Part shown: in pieces, positions 32,802 to 42,633 of the stretch | How positions within the stretch are numbered: position 1 is the first letter of the stretch | Layout of the letters: each line of letters opens with the position of its first letter | Origin: Phlyctochytrium arcticum | Taxonomy: Eukaryota > Chytridiomycota > Chytridiomycetes > Chytridiales > Chytridiaceae | NCBI GenBank assembly: GCA_025602905.1 | Contig: JAHLKI010000007.1 | Location: 620,001 to 684,000, forward strand | Direction of reading: 5' to 3' | Length of the DNA: 64,000 bases | Position numbers and translations under genes: made by a program | The notes under the pieces: generated by a model | Databases searched by the model: none | Told to the model about the DNA's origin: nothing | What the model saw: only the letters and a program-made list of their open reading frames with translations

Positions 32802-32863
32802 AACAGACCAAAACATGGCGGTTGGCAATCAACTGGCAACGTCAACCGCACAGATTCGCAGCA

Positions 32864-33961
32864 ATGGCTGACCCCATCACGAGAGTCTGGTATCAATTGC
32901 GTAATGAGAAGGGTGAAGAACTGGGTACTCCTGCCTCGATTCGTCGTACTGCAGAGATTCAGATTGTGGACGATTTGCGCAAAGAAGTGAAGAAGGAGTG
33001 TCCCCGCCACCTTGCAGACTACGACCCTGTCGACCTCAAAGTCTACGCCAACGAAGCAGCACTCGACGCCGATATTGCCGCAAACAAGAACTTGGAAGGG
33101 CTAAAGCCGGGCACGAAAGTGGGCACGCTGCAGACGGATGACGACAACCCGCTGCTGATTGTGGTACCGCCGCCGCCAGGTAACGATTGTTCAGCAATAC
33201 ATACAATTTGTCTCTAACAGGGTTATTATTTTAGTGTCGCCCCTGTCTTCTCTATCACCACTCTCTTCTGAAGAAAGACACCTCAGTAAAAACCGGAAGC
33301 GGCGCTGGGATGCTCTAAATAAAATCATCAACAAAAACAAGAAGGTCAAGGAAAACCCCGATGGAACATTGACTACAGGATACTCCTATGTGTCTTGGAA
33401 CGATGTTGAAGAAGTGTTTGAGGATGGGATGGAACACATGATTCTCGACCCAAAACCAGTTTCTGACAAGGCTTTAGACTGGCTGTATCAGACTTTGTGC
33501 ATAAACACGGACGCATTTGGTGGCGTGGCTAGTGAGAAAGAAGCGAAGCGACTGTACTTCATTGCACCTATTTTGGCGTGTGTTTGTGTTGAATTTTCTG
33601 GAGACTTGAAGATTTTGGTTGAAGAAGTTACGAATGGAGAGAATATACACGCTAGTGGAAGGTTTGACTTCGTCTTACAGCGCGGCAAAAAAAGGTGTGC
33701 ATTGTTCAGGCGAAGAAGGACGACTTCGAGCAAGGGCAAGCACAAGACCTTCTTGGATGTGAGGCACTTGCTGATGTGGAGAATCTGAACTGTGTTTATG
33801 GGATTGTTACGAACTATCTTGTATGGTACTTTTTGAAGAGCCGTGACGATAATATCGAGCGGAACATCAGCACACTTGGTATTGACCCAACGGGGTTGTA
33901 CCCTGAACGGATATCTGTCAGCAAAATTGTTGGGAAAGTTTGTACTTTGTTGTCAGAGTAG
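32864..33961 (+). pseudogene. Crinkler (CRN)-like protein gene with a homopolymer frameshift
   Basis: CRN proteins are a eukaryotic effector/nuclease-like class known from oomycetes, chytrids and other fungi. Exon 1 (32864-33179) encodes a ubiquitin-like CRN header (start MADPITRVWYQL; acidic DDLRKEVKKE; end LLIVVPPPP). A 55-bp intron (33180-33234) leads in phase to a basic linker and an alpha/beta region ending in a PD-(D/E)xK-like nuclease core: GRFDF, then CIVQAKK and GQAQDLL in the next frame. The frame changes at a run of seven A (33687-33693), so the protein as read terminates early at 33788 instead of 33961. This could be a pseudogene or a homopolymer sequencing error. The classic EAK is QAK here. 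The start lies about 60 bp from the right hairpin repeat. I see no signal peptide. Confidence 0.7.
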
Positions 33962-34797
33962 TGTGTGCTTAATAGGTGATTGAATGTTTGAAGCAAAGGA
34001 ACTAGAGGCTTGGAAAACAAGATTATGCAACCGCTGTAGTCGCAAGGAACATCATTTCAATGTAATCCTCTAATAGTATGTCAAAGAGACCATTGTAGGT
34101 AATTAGGTTGTCTACGTCTCAATGATATCATTTGATAAACATGCAGCCCAGTTCACAATGATTTGCAACATTTGTAATTATGGAACAAACCACCAAAATC
34201 GGGAAAAAAGTGCGGGCACGAATTTGCAGGGTATTTCTAAAGTCGAAAAGTGCGGTATATCGGCATATTACATGTGGTTTTTGATGATATTCAGTAGGTT
34301 TTGACGTATTTCAGCGTATGAGGTCGATAAACCTACTGAAAACATACTAAAAACATGTGTTTTCACACTTTTCATTTTGCAACATTTAGAATGACCCTTT
34401 TGCACTTGGCTTCCTCCATGATTTCAGTTTTTGGAATTTTTCAAAACTTTTTCCACCATGAAGAGCGGCTCTACATACCACTCGACAATGTATCGATTTC
34501 TCTGGTTTTCAGTGCATCTATCCCTCCATAGCCTCGGAAGGCTTTTGAGGCTTTGTTGCAAAACTCAAATTGTGGTAAAAAATGTGCGACTCGATGTGGC
34601 TCGATAGCGATGCATGTTTTACCTCGTGCTGGAGACATTGATGGAGGTGCGACTGTCAAAAAGATGCAGATGACAGTCATCTCTCTCCATCGGACTCGAA
34701 GATTACATAAGAAAGGATTATTCTGACGTAAGATGGAGGGAGGTTCGAGGCAGTTTGGTTCGAATTCAAAAGTGTGGGCAAAAACCGTCCAATCCTA
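33962..34797. other. No gene; spacer before the CACTA-type element
   Basis: AT-rich with weak frames. A small inverted repeat CAGTAGGTTT...AAACCTACTG lies at about 34290-34342. The segment near 34414 resembles 28101. Nothing coding is supported. Confidence 0.4.
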
Positions 34798-34825
34798 TAT
34801 ACACTATGGCACAGATGAACTTCAT

Positions 34826-34960
34826 TTATGAACTTGGATGAACCAGGAAGTTCATCATTAATCATTTATGAACAGGGATGAACCATTTATGAACATGGAT
34901 GTTCATCACAAATCATTTATGAACACAGGTGTTCATCACGTTTCATTCACAAACAATTGA
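34826..34960 (+). repeat. Subterminal repeats of the CACTA-type element
   Basis: Several near-copies of TCATTTATGAAC separated by GGATG or GTTCATCA sit just inside the left terminus. Related units (GAATCATTTATAAG, GATGAATCATT) lie inside the right end at about 44020-44090. Subterminal arrays of this kind bind transposase accessory proteins in En/Spm elements; binding here is inferred. Confidence 0.65.
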
Positions 34961-35252
34961 GTCATCAGCTGCGCACCACGCAGTCGTCGGCGGGGTTGTT
35001 AAAATTTATGATGCACGACTTTGATGATGAAGACCTTGCAATAGCTTGAATTTTGGTATGCACAAGTAAAGAAATAAGAAAGAATGTAGCGTCTCTTTCC
35101 TTCGGACAGTCCATGGGTGGTCGGTATCTTGAAAATTTGCAACACGTGATAGAAACTTGAAACACATAGAAAAAAAAAAGTACAGAAAGTCAATGTTCTA
35201 TTGATTATACTTTAAAGCATACATACATTCTTCAATACTAAGTACCGATACA

Positions 35253-37991
35253 ATGAACAACACTGTCCAAGTCCCCTGCCCCATTCCCAACTGCCTAAGT
35301 ACTATCAGAGTGCATGATGGCGTTCTCTCGAACGTTTACAGGCATATCGAGCGTTGCCTGATGCGACGAAGGATGACAGACACCCAGCCGGAAGCATACC
35401 ACTGTCCAATGCGCGAGACATCTCGATCCTTTGCCGCAAGAGACTATGCTCATTTTGTCCGAATACACTACCCTGCGCACATCCGCCCTGTTCGAGACCT
35501 AACAAGCGAGGGGAGCCAAGTCAATAATCCAGGTACTGGTTTCAATCCTTACCTGCTAGTAACATTCTCTAACAACAGAAAATGTTTAGATCCTCTGAGT
35601 TCCGCACTATCCCAATTCGACAATTTGATTGCAACGACAGGGAGACCGGCCCACGACGGCTTCAACCAAAATTTGGGCGCACCTGAGCCAGAGCAGCAGG
35701 CAAACGAGATGTCAAACCATTTTGCGGACTCCTCAGATATTTACGATGGCGATGCTGGTTTGGGTAACGATGACCCATCGCACGGTTCCGAAAGCAATGC
35801 AGCACAGGAGGGTTGGGATAGTAACGACATATTCCATGGTCCAGAAGAAAATGCAGCACAGGAGGGTGTTGACCGCGATGAAATAGACCCCGGGGACGAG
35901 AGCAGTTCGGAAACTAGTACAAGTTCGAGCTCCAGCAACCACTCTTCCTCCCGCGATGAACCTGACGACGACCAGCCAAGCGACGGAAACCAGTTGACAA
36001 ACACTGGCTATGCTAGCCAGCAGATACTTTGGCGTCCAAGAGTTGCGCAGCCATTGCGCTTCACTCATAGGGATGAAGAGTTTGCGGAATTCATGCTGCA
36101 CACCTTGAAGCAGAAGTGGACACGGAGACAATACGAGTCGTTTTTTGCCCTCAAATTCATGACAGAAGGCGCCGCAAGTGGTCATGGCCTTCCGACAAAG
36201 CACGAGACCGCCAAGCGAAGAGTAAAAAGACTGACATCTCCAGTAATTTCCATCAAAAAACTGCGCATCAACAATGTTAAATCACCGCTTCCGTACGTGC
36301 CTGTCAGCCAAGTGATCCAGTTCTGGTTCCTTCACCGTCATCTGGCAGAACTCATTGCTAGCGCGAATCGAGACTATACCCAGGCTCTGATTGCAGACGG
36401 AGTGTTGAATATGACAAGGGTGCAGATTCAGGAATACTACGCGCGCAAGTTCCCAGTAAAAACGGAAGCCCACACGGGGTATCAATGGGCCCTCAGCATC
36501 GTTGCAAGCCAAGACAAGTGGAGGTCTTGCTATGACCAAAACAACGGCAATGTCTTTTTCGTCCATCTTGTTGTGTTCATGGATGGTTTCAAAATCTACA
36601 AACATCGTTTGAAGAATATGCATATCCTGGCAATCAGCTTAGCAGAATTCGGCCACGGCATCCGCAATCGTTCGACATCCCATGCGATGGCACCAATAAG
36701 TCTTCTGGAACTAAGCCATGAGCTGGTTGTTGGCTTTGAATTTTGGGCAAACTTGCTGACAACTGAGATGGAAACCCTGAGTCGGGGATTTGATCTTTAC
36801 AACAGCGTGAGCGGACGAGTGGAGAAGTGCATACTGGTTATGCATTCCGTGATTGGGGACGGACCCGGTCGCACCAGCTTCCTTGGATTCAAGTCAAGTT
36901 CAGATTTGAGTAAACGTATGTGCCACGACTGTGGGATCTTGCGAGAGCATCATCTTGAAATGTTTTTAAACCACGACGACCACCAGCAAAGATGCGAATG
37001 GACTGCGCATCGGTGCTCAGAGCAGAGGAACGAAACGGCGGAAATCGTTACCAGACTCCGCGAGCAATGGCACAATATACGCCATGCAACGCATCCTCTT
37101 CGTATTCACGCCGAACTCTTCGGAATTGCATACCCAAGCTCAGCCTGGCGGTGGCCCGGACTTGATCCATGTTGCTTGGCCGCCGTAGACTTTCAGCATG
37201 CCGTTGGAGAGGGAGAAATCCAAAAGGAGTGGAAGGAGTTTTCGGAGGCGCTGGTCCTGGAATACGGTGAAGAGGGTTTCTGGAAACAATTCGACAAAAA
37301 GTATCGATCTTTTGCATCCCAGCCATTTAATCGAATTTCGCAGCCGCAAGTTTCTAGTTGGAATCATTGGCGATTTGGCCAGACACATGAAAACAAGCTT
37401 ACCTTCATCGTGCGGTCTATCGCAATCGTCCATTACTTCGTGCGCGACAAGCCCAATTTGAAACACAAGTGGGAGTCTTGGCTGGGTCATCGTACACGGG
37501 TGGAAATAATGTTGCGCCACCACCTTGAAAAGGAACTGCTGGGGCCACTGTACAGAATGACTATCGACGGAATTAAGCTTGGGACCGTGCTTTATGACGC
37601 TGGATTCCTAACTATCAACTCACATTACTGTACCCATATTGCCGAACATACGTTGAGATTTGGCTGTCCGAGGGAGTTTTCAACGTTCGGATTCGAATCC
37701 TTGATCTCGAAATTCAGTATGGGCAGAACTCGGAATACGAATCATCAATCACTGGCAAACTCAGCACTGGAAAATTTCTGGGTAGCAAACGTACTCGAAG
37801 CAACAATCAATCCCCGAATTGGCGTGCGCGAAGACAACATGTGGCCTAACGAGTGCTCATACCTGGACCTGCCGGGGAATGAAGAACTGAGAGATATTGT
37901 CGGTCAATACTTAATGGATGATTGGCAAAACGCCAGCGTCCACTTACGATTTCGTCTCAGGTTCGTGGACTATCGGGAAGGCGACATATAA
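35253..37991 (+). CDS. Tnp2/Plavaka-like transposase of the CACTA-type element
   Basis: An intact 912-residue frame. The N-terminus has two C2H2-like zinc fingers (CPIPNCLSTI...HIERC; YHCPM...FVRIH), then an acidic Ser-rich linker (~190-250). The catalytic region resembles fungal Tnp2-type transposases: D in VVFMDGFKIYK, D in GDGPGRTSFLGFK, a Cys pair (MCHDCGILREHH) and a late motif with a candidate catalytic E in REFSTFGFESLISKF. The order matches the RNase-H fold of the CMC superfamily, including KDZ and Plavaka groups. No lesion is visible. A further open stretch at 38245-38652 (DRVQINYRNVLFGRLVSG) could be a C-terminal exon, since such proteins often end with a similar segment; I could not fix a splice. 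Confidence 0.75.
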   Translation: MNNTVQVPCPIPNCLSTIRVHDGVLSNVYRHIERCLMRRRMTDTQPEAYHCPMRETSRSFAARDYAHFVRIHYPAHIRPVRDLTSEGSQVNNPGTGFNPYLLVTFSNNRKCLDPLSSALSQFDNLIATTGRPAHDGFNQNLGAPEPEQQANEMSNHFADSSDIYDGDAGLGNDDPSHGSESNAAQEGWDSNDIFHGPEENAAQEGVDRDEIDPGDESSSETSTSSSSSNHSSSRDEPDDDQPSDGNQLTNTGYASQQILWRPRVAQPLRFTHRDEEFAEFMLHTLKQKWTRRQYESFFALKFMTEGAASGHGLPTKHETAKRRVKRLTSPVISIKKLRINNVKSPLPYVPVSQVIQFWFLHRHLAELIASANRDYTQALIADGVLNMTRVQIQEYYARKFPVKTEAHTGYQWALSIVASQDKWRSCYDQNNGNVFFVHLVVFMDGFKIYKHRLKNMHILAISLAEFGHGIRNRSTSHAMAPISLLELSHELVVGFEFWANLLTTEMETLSRGFDLYNSVSGRVEKCILVMHSVIGDGPGRTSFLGFKSSSDLSKRMCHDCGILREHHLEMFLNHDDHQQRCEWTAHRCSEQRNETAEIVTRLREQWHNIRHATHPLRIHAELFGIAYPSSAWRWPGLDPCCLAAVDFQHAVGEGEIQKEWKEFSEALVLEYGEEGFWKQFDKKYRSFASQPFNRISQPQVSSWNHWRFGQTHENKLTFIVRSIAIVHYFVRDKPNLKHKWESWLGHRTRVEIMLRHHLEKELLGPLYRMTIDGIKLGTVLYDAGFLTINSHYCTHIAEHTLRFGCPREFSTFGFESLISKFSMGRTRNTNHQSLANSALENFWVANVLEATINPRIGVREDNMWPNECSYLDLPGNEELRDIVGQYLMDDWQNASVHLRFRLRFVDYREGDI

Positions 37992-38244
37992 CAAGACTCC
38001 TTGGTTCAGTGTTGTTGAGCAATAACTATGTCGAATGAAGTATGATACAATGAGAATAGAATTGCTAGAGAAAGAAGAGGGGATGTCCAGAGGACCAAGA
38101 CTATATACAGGGGAGAACTATGTACAAAAAGGCTACCGCTAGCTATCTAATGAAAAGGATGGCGAACGGTAAACTACGGAAATGAAGACGCGAACGCGAC
38201 ACGCGACGCGTTAACAATGACAAGATTATACTGACAAGCCGGGC

Positions 38245-38652
38245 TTGTCACACGACATCGTGGCATATTCGAGAAGAGCCACTGATCGAGTACAAATCAA
38301 TTATCGTAATGTCCTGTTCGGCAGGCTGGTTTCGGGGGTTCATACTGAGTTCGCATCGGTGCTCGTTCTTCGTTCTTTGCCTGATTGCACCAATGACCCG
38401 CAAACACTGCTTCCGCGGCTGTCTCTGCAGGTCGGACCACTCGTAGCAGTTCCAGAATCTCGAGTCAAAGGTAGAGCTGAGGTTTGCCGGTTGGAGGCGG
38501 AGGGTGATGTTGAAGAAATGGGTAGTCTAGATTACTTAGTCGTCCATATAAACGGAATTTATTCAGTCATGGTCGTTTTTGGTGATGTGTTTGCACTTCC
38601 GAAAGTTCTCGAAATTCCGGTTTTTCCGAGATTTAAAAAAGACGCGGTCTGA
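38245..38652 (+). CDS. Possible C-terminal exon or small ORF of the CACTA-type element
   Basis: An open stretch of about 135 codons between the transposase and the accessory gene (NYRNVLFGRLVSGVHTEF; YLVVHINGIYSVMVVFGD). It resembles the tails of some Tnp2-like transposases in pattern only. It may be spliced to the transposase or be a separate small frame. No start-codon context decides between these. Confidence 0.3.
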   Translation: MSHDIVAYSRRATDRVQINYRNVLFGRLVSGVHTEFASVLVLRSLPDCTNDPQTLLPRLSLQVGPLVAVPESRVKGRAEVCRLEAEGDVEEMGSLDYLVVHINGIYSVMVVFGDVFALPKVLEIPVFPRFKKDAV

Positions 38653-40105
38653 GATCATCTTCCCCCACCAACATCAACCAATCACAACATCATCTACCAA
38701 CTTTTCTCTCTCCACAACACCTTCAATCTTTCACACCCTCCACTCAACATGCCCTCACAACGAGCTACTCGCTTCGCGAATGTCGATGAGTTCATGTCGC
38801 AAAACTCATCTGCCCAGAGATCGACCGCCACGACACCCCCGTTCCTCCAACCAGAGAATCGAACCCCGCGAAGGTCTCTGCCCCATTTTGGAGCAGAGAA
38901 TCAAGCGAATCCTGTCACCGAACTCATGCTGGATCAATCTCTGCAACAATTCCGTGAAGATCTGTTATTCGACCTCAAAGACTTGTTCAGAGAACAGGTG
39001 GAGGATTTTGTGAATGACGCCTTGGATTCTAAGCTAAGAGTCCTATTGAAATCAATGTGTCAATACATTGACAACAAATTCGAAACTTTTAACCAGTCCC
39101 CAAATAGCAAACCTCAAGCAGCAAAGGCTGGTCCACCCAGAGAAATGCGTCAAATCGCTCGTGACTTTTTAACTCATATCCCGAACTTCTCTTGTCTGAC
39201 TTACGACAAACTCATACATTTCGGAATGAGTCGCAGTAATATTCCTGAATTACTGGCCTCACTTGTGGAGCGGGAGCCCACGAAAGATTACTCTTTTCTT
39301 GACGATGTCTATAACAAATACAGCCAACGGTTCCCAGACATTTTAGAACACGACAAAAAACATTTCTACACGGCAGTTCGGGAGATTGTTTACAACAAAT
39401 TTTTCAACGGCAAGCGTTCTCAACAAAACACGCCAGGGCCGCTGAAGGATGTCACGAATCTCTTGCGTCCAACACCTCCTACCGCTACCAATGCCAACAC
39501 CAGTTCCCGGACATTGCCATGCGCCCGAGTCGATGCTCGCCGTACCTCATGTGACTTATCTGACTCGGACGAGGAGCCGTTGCAACCAAGCCGCAAACGA
39601 CGTCACCAGGACCAGGACCAGGACCTCATCCAAACTCCACTGAAACGACCTCACCAGGACCAGGACCTCATCCAAACTCCACAGAAACGATCCACCCCCG
39701 AAACGCGTCCCACCAACGATCCTTCTACTCTCGACCCGTCTGCTGGATCACCTCCAGCTCGGTCATCTCCCGTTGACAACGACACCGATGCAATCAATGC
39801 GATCCAATCTCTTCTTGAACTACAACCGAATTCCCGGCCTCATTCTTCCCAACCTCATCACCACTCTCGCCCCGCTCGTCCCAATCAAGATTCCCAACCT
39901 CGTCTCACTTCCTCGACCTCAGGCGACAGACTCGATTTCAATATCTTGGACGATCCCGCGGAGCGCGTGGCGGAGGCCGTCCGCGAGTCAGCAGCCATTG
40001 CTTCCCAGGCTGGCCAGATGAAGACGCTGTCGAAGCGAGCAGCTGAGTCGGTCAAAATCTCCAAGTTGGCTGACCTTTCTTTAGACACGGCCATTACTGA
40101 TGCCG

Positions 40106-42633
40106 GGGTGCGTATCGGGCGCTGTGGAATTTGGTTCGATCCACTTCTGCCGCGTCTCAGTCGCATCTGAAACTTATAACTTTTGCAGATCTTCTCAGAT
40201 CGTGTTTCCCTTCAAACTCTTTTCTCGGAGTCAGAGCATCCAGTACTTCGATAAATCCAGTTCCCCAACTGTGAGACTTCAGCCCCCCTGCCTCTTCTTG
40301 CAAAAACTCCGGATCTTCAGTCTGAAATGTCTCAGCTTCGTGCCGCCAACTATGCTCGTGCAAGAAATTCGTCTTAATACTATCGCCGCGAACGACTCTT
40401 TCATCCCGTCACTGCCGTCCAAATCCCCATCGAGGAGTTTGAGGCAGAGTGGAAACTTGGCGACAACTTCTGGACGCAATACAATGTCTACAATTATAAA
40501 CGCAATGGGAACAAGTTGATAAGTTACAAGTGCAAAGTTGACAAGCATCGCCAATCCAAAGGTAAACGACCCGACAAGGAAGGCGCTCCGCAAAAAAAGA
40601 GAAGGATTACAAGCGTTTTCAGTCAAATTCCATGCACCGCACGCTTGGATGTATTCTTCAACAATTACACCAAGATGGTGACCTTCCAACATCCAACAGG
40701 ATATGCCGAACACTCTGAAGGACACGACATTGGGGATGCTGATGACCGTCATTTATGTGGCCACGCATGCGACCTTATCAAGGCGGAAGCAGAATCGCCC
40801 TATGCTCATAAAGACGTTGCAAAAGCTTTACCCTTGATTATTAAACGTTCAATATCCCCCAACCGTGCCAGCGCCCTCGGTCTAGATCGCATTTCTGCAC
40901 GTGCTGTGTACAACGCTCGTTGGAGAGAGCGTCAGGAGCACGCGGCCCCCCCAGGTTCGCTAGCGGAGGACGCGATGCATGCTATTGACTACTTGTCGGC
41001 TGAAGGTTACATCGTCAAGAGGTTCTTAACGGATGGATCTGACGAACAAGCCGCTGAAGGGTTTGCATTTGCAGTAAAGGAATCATTGAAACTACTTCCC
41101 AGCTGTAGTTATTTGGTTTTACTAGACTCCACCCATAAAACGAACCGATACGACTGGAGACTATTTACATGCATGATCAGAAACCAACAAGGCAGTTGGC
41201 TACCAGCGGCGCAGTTCTTTGTCAGTAACGAAAATGGGGATGCAGTATTCCAGGGCTTGGAGAAAGTTAGAGAAATGGTAGTGGAGGTGTGCGGGGTCGA
41301 ATGGCAGCCGCGAAACATGCAGGTTGATCAATCAAACATTGAGAAGAATGGGATTATGCTTGCTTTCCCTGGCATGTCCGCGGGAGAAGAGGAGGTCAAA
41401 GTTCGGTATTGTAAGGTAATGTTTTGATCCGAGTGAAAGAACGCATTTCTATGCTTTGAACTATCATAGGTTCATGTCGCCCGCACTCTCATGCGGCGCA
41501 TAGGTACGCACAAGCCAACGTATGCGAAAATGCTTCAGGCAATCAACAAGACCACGATGATTGGAGCCACCGGATTGTTGCGTGAGGCAATCAGGGACGC
41601 TCCCGAAAAACTTGCAGATTACCTCTAGAAGAACTGGACGAACCCCGCCGAGCTCGATTGCTGGACGATGGCCGCACGGCAACATTCGCCAACCCTGCTA
41701 CAAGTGACCTCGACAAACCCCTTGGAGTCCTATCACCGATTGGTCAAAGCAGACACTAACTGTGGAAGGTTCTCTAGTATTCAGAAAGCTTGTGTTGGCT
41801 TGTGCAAAGTCAATACACAGCGCCGCCTGGAGGCAGATCGTGCTGAGATCTTGTTTAGGTCAAAGGTTCTGAAGGATACTGAAGACCATCCAAACATAGC
41901 TCGATTCCCATTGCCCATTCAACGCCTTTTGATCGACCAGTACAGGGCAGTGGAGTACCTACTCGCAAAAGGCAAGCCAGCCCCTGACTACGATACTCTG
42001 GATTGTAACTGCCTCTTTGCCAGGCAATACCTGTTGCCATGTAAACATACCTTTCATGCTGATATGTTTGCAGAGGAGACCATATTGACCGATGAGGTTT
42101 GGGATCAGTTTGCACTTTTGTTTGATGAGTGTGGTTTTGAGGTATATGAGACGAAGGTTCGCGTAGCAGTGGAACGAGAAGAGGTCAGCCCAGTCGACAT
42201 CTACAGAAACTACAGAAAGCGTCAAGTGAAAGAAGCGGAGGAAAGACTGCTGAATCACTACTTCCGGCTCGAGGACAAAGTTACGGAAGGTGATCCGTTT
42301 GCCACCGAGCGACTTACTCAATTCATTGAAAATCTGGAAAGTTTTGTTACGGAAGAATCATGGAAAACCTGGACGTTTTCGACACCAACTACTCAAAGCC
42401 TAACTAGATAGACCGTCAGGGGAACACTATCAAGGTATATATTAGTAGAAAAAGCTCGTCCTGCTGTTTTTCATAATCAACATATCTATATAGTATTGTA
42501 GTTTGCACACATATAGTCTCGCCATAGTCTGGCACCTTTTTGCGGACTTAGAAATTTTTAGCTTCGCTCTGAGCCTCTGGCAAAGCGGAGGTTGGTGGAT
42601 CGAACCAAATTCCACAGCGCCCGATACGCACCC
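40106..42633 (+). mobile_element. Nested Mutator-like element (MULE-2)
   Basis: A 2528-bp element with perfect 39-bp terminal inverted repeats (40106-40144 and 42595-42633, starting GGGTGCGTATCGGGCG) and a perfect 9-bp target duplication CTGATGCCG (40097-40105 and 42634-42642). It lies inside the accessory gene of the CACTA-type element. Its TIRs are unlike those of MULE-1, so it is a different family. The transposase gene carries two stop codons. Confidence 0.96.
40327..42411 (+). pseudogene. MULE-2 transposase with two nonsense codons
   Basis: Read from ATG 40327 (MSQLRAANYARARN) with one 54-bp GT-AG intron (41416-41469), the two exons total 677 codons with no frameshift. Codon 17 (TAA, 40375-40377) and codon 416 (TAG, 41626-41628) are stops. 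Motifs: an N-terminal domain (EAEWKLGDNFWTQYNVYNYK), D in LLDSTHKTNRYDW, D in MQVDQSNIEKNG, a split C..H pair across the intron (RYCK / VHVARTLMRRI), probable catalytic E in TNPLESYHRLVK and a SWIM finger (CNCLFARQYLLPCKHTF). Start at codon 17 or later, or a different upstream exon, cannot be excluded for the first stop; the second lies inside the core. Confidence 0.85.

Larger units (their letters stand above)
28173..32802. mobile_element. Candidate foldback-like element enclosing two host genes
   Basis: The two ends are long inverted repeats: a 62-bp near-perfect hairpin (28174-28235 and 32740-32801), then a 5-base spacer and inward 11-bp tandem repeats (two copies on the left, 36 on the right). 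Over the ~90 bp shared, the ends differ at very few positions. The ends read TG...CA, and the flanks carry the same five bases ACAGA (28168-28172 and 32803-32807), a possible target duplication. TIRs that contain short tandem repeats resemble foldback/Galileo-type transposons. The interior holds TFIIA-gamma, an Ivy1-like gene and a repeat-rich frame, but no transposase I recognise. The alternative is two independent insertions of a small hairpin repeat in opposite orientation; the five-base match alone could be chance. Confidence 0.4.

Noticed and set aside
31893..32832. Three overlapping minus-strand frames of 155-283 codons made of an 11-residue repeat
   Set aside because: They result from an 11-bp minisatellite without stop codons on that strand: every frame gives the same repeat. 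No independent coding evidence.
35733..36203. 156-codon minus-strand frame inside the CACTA transposase
   Set aside because: Shadow of a long plus-strand frame with zinc fingers and catalytic motifs.
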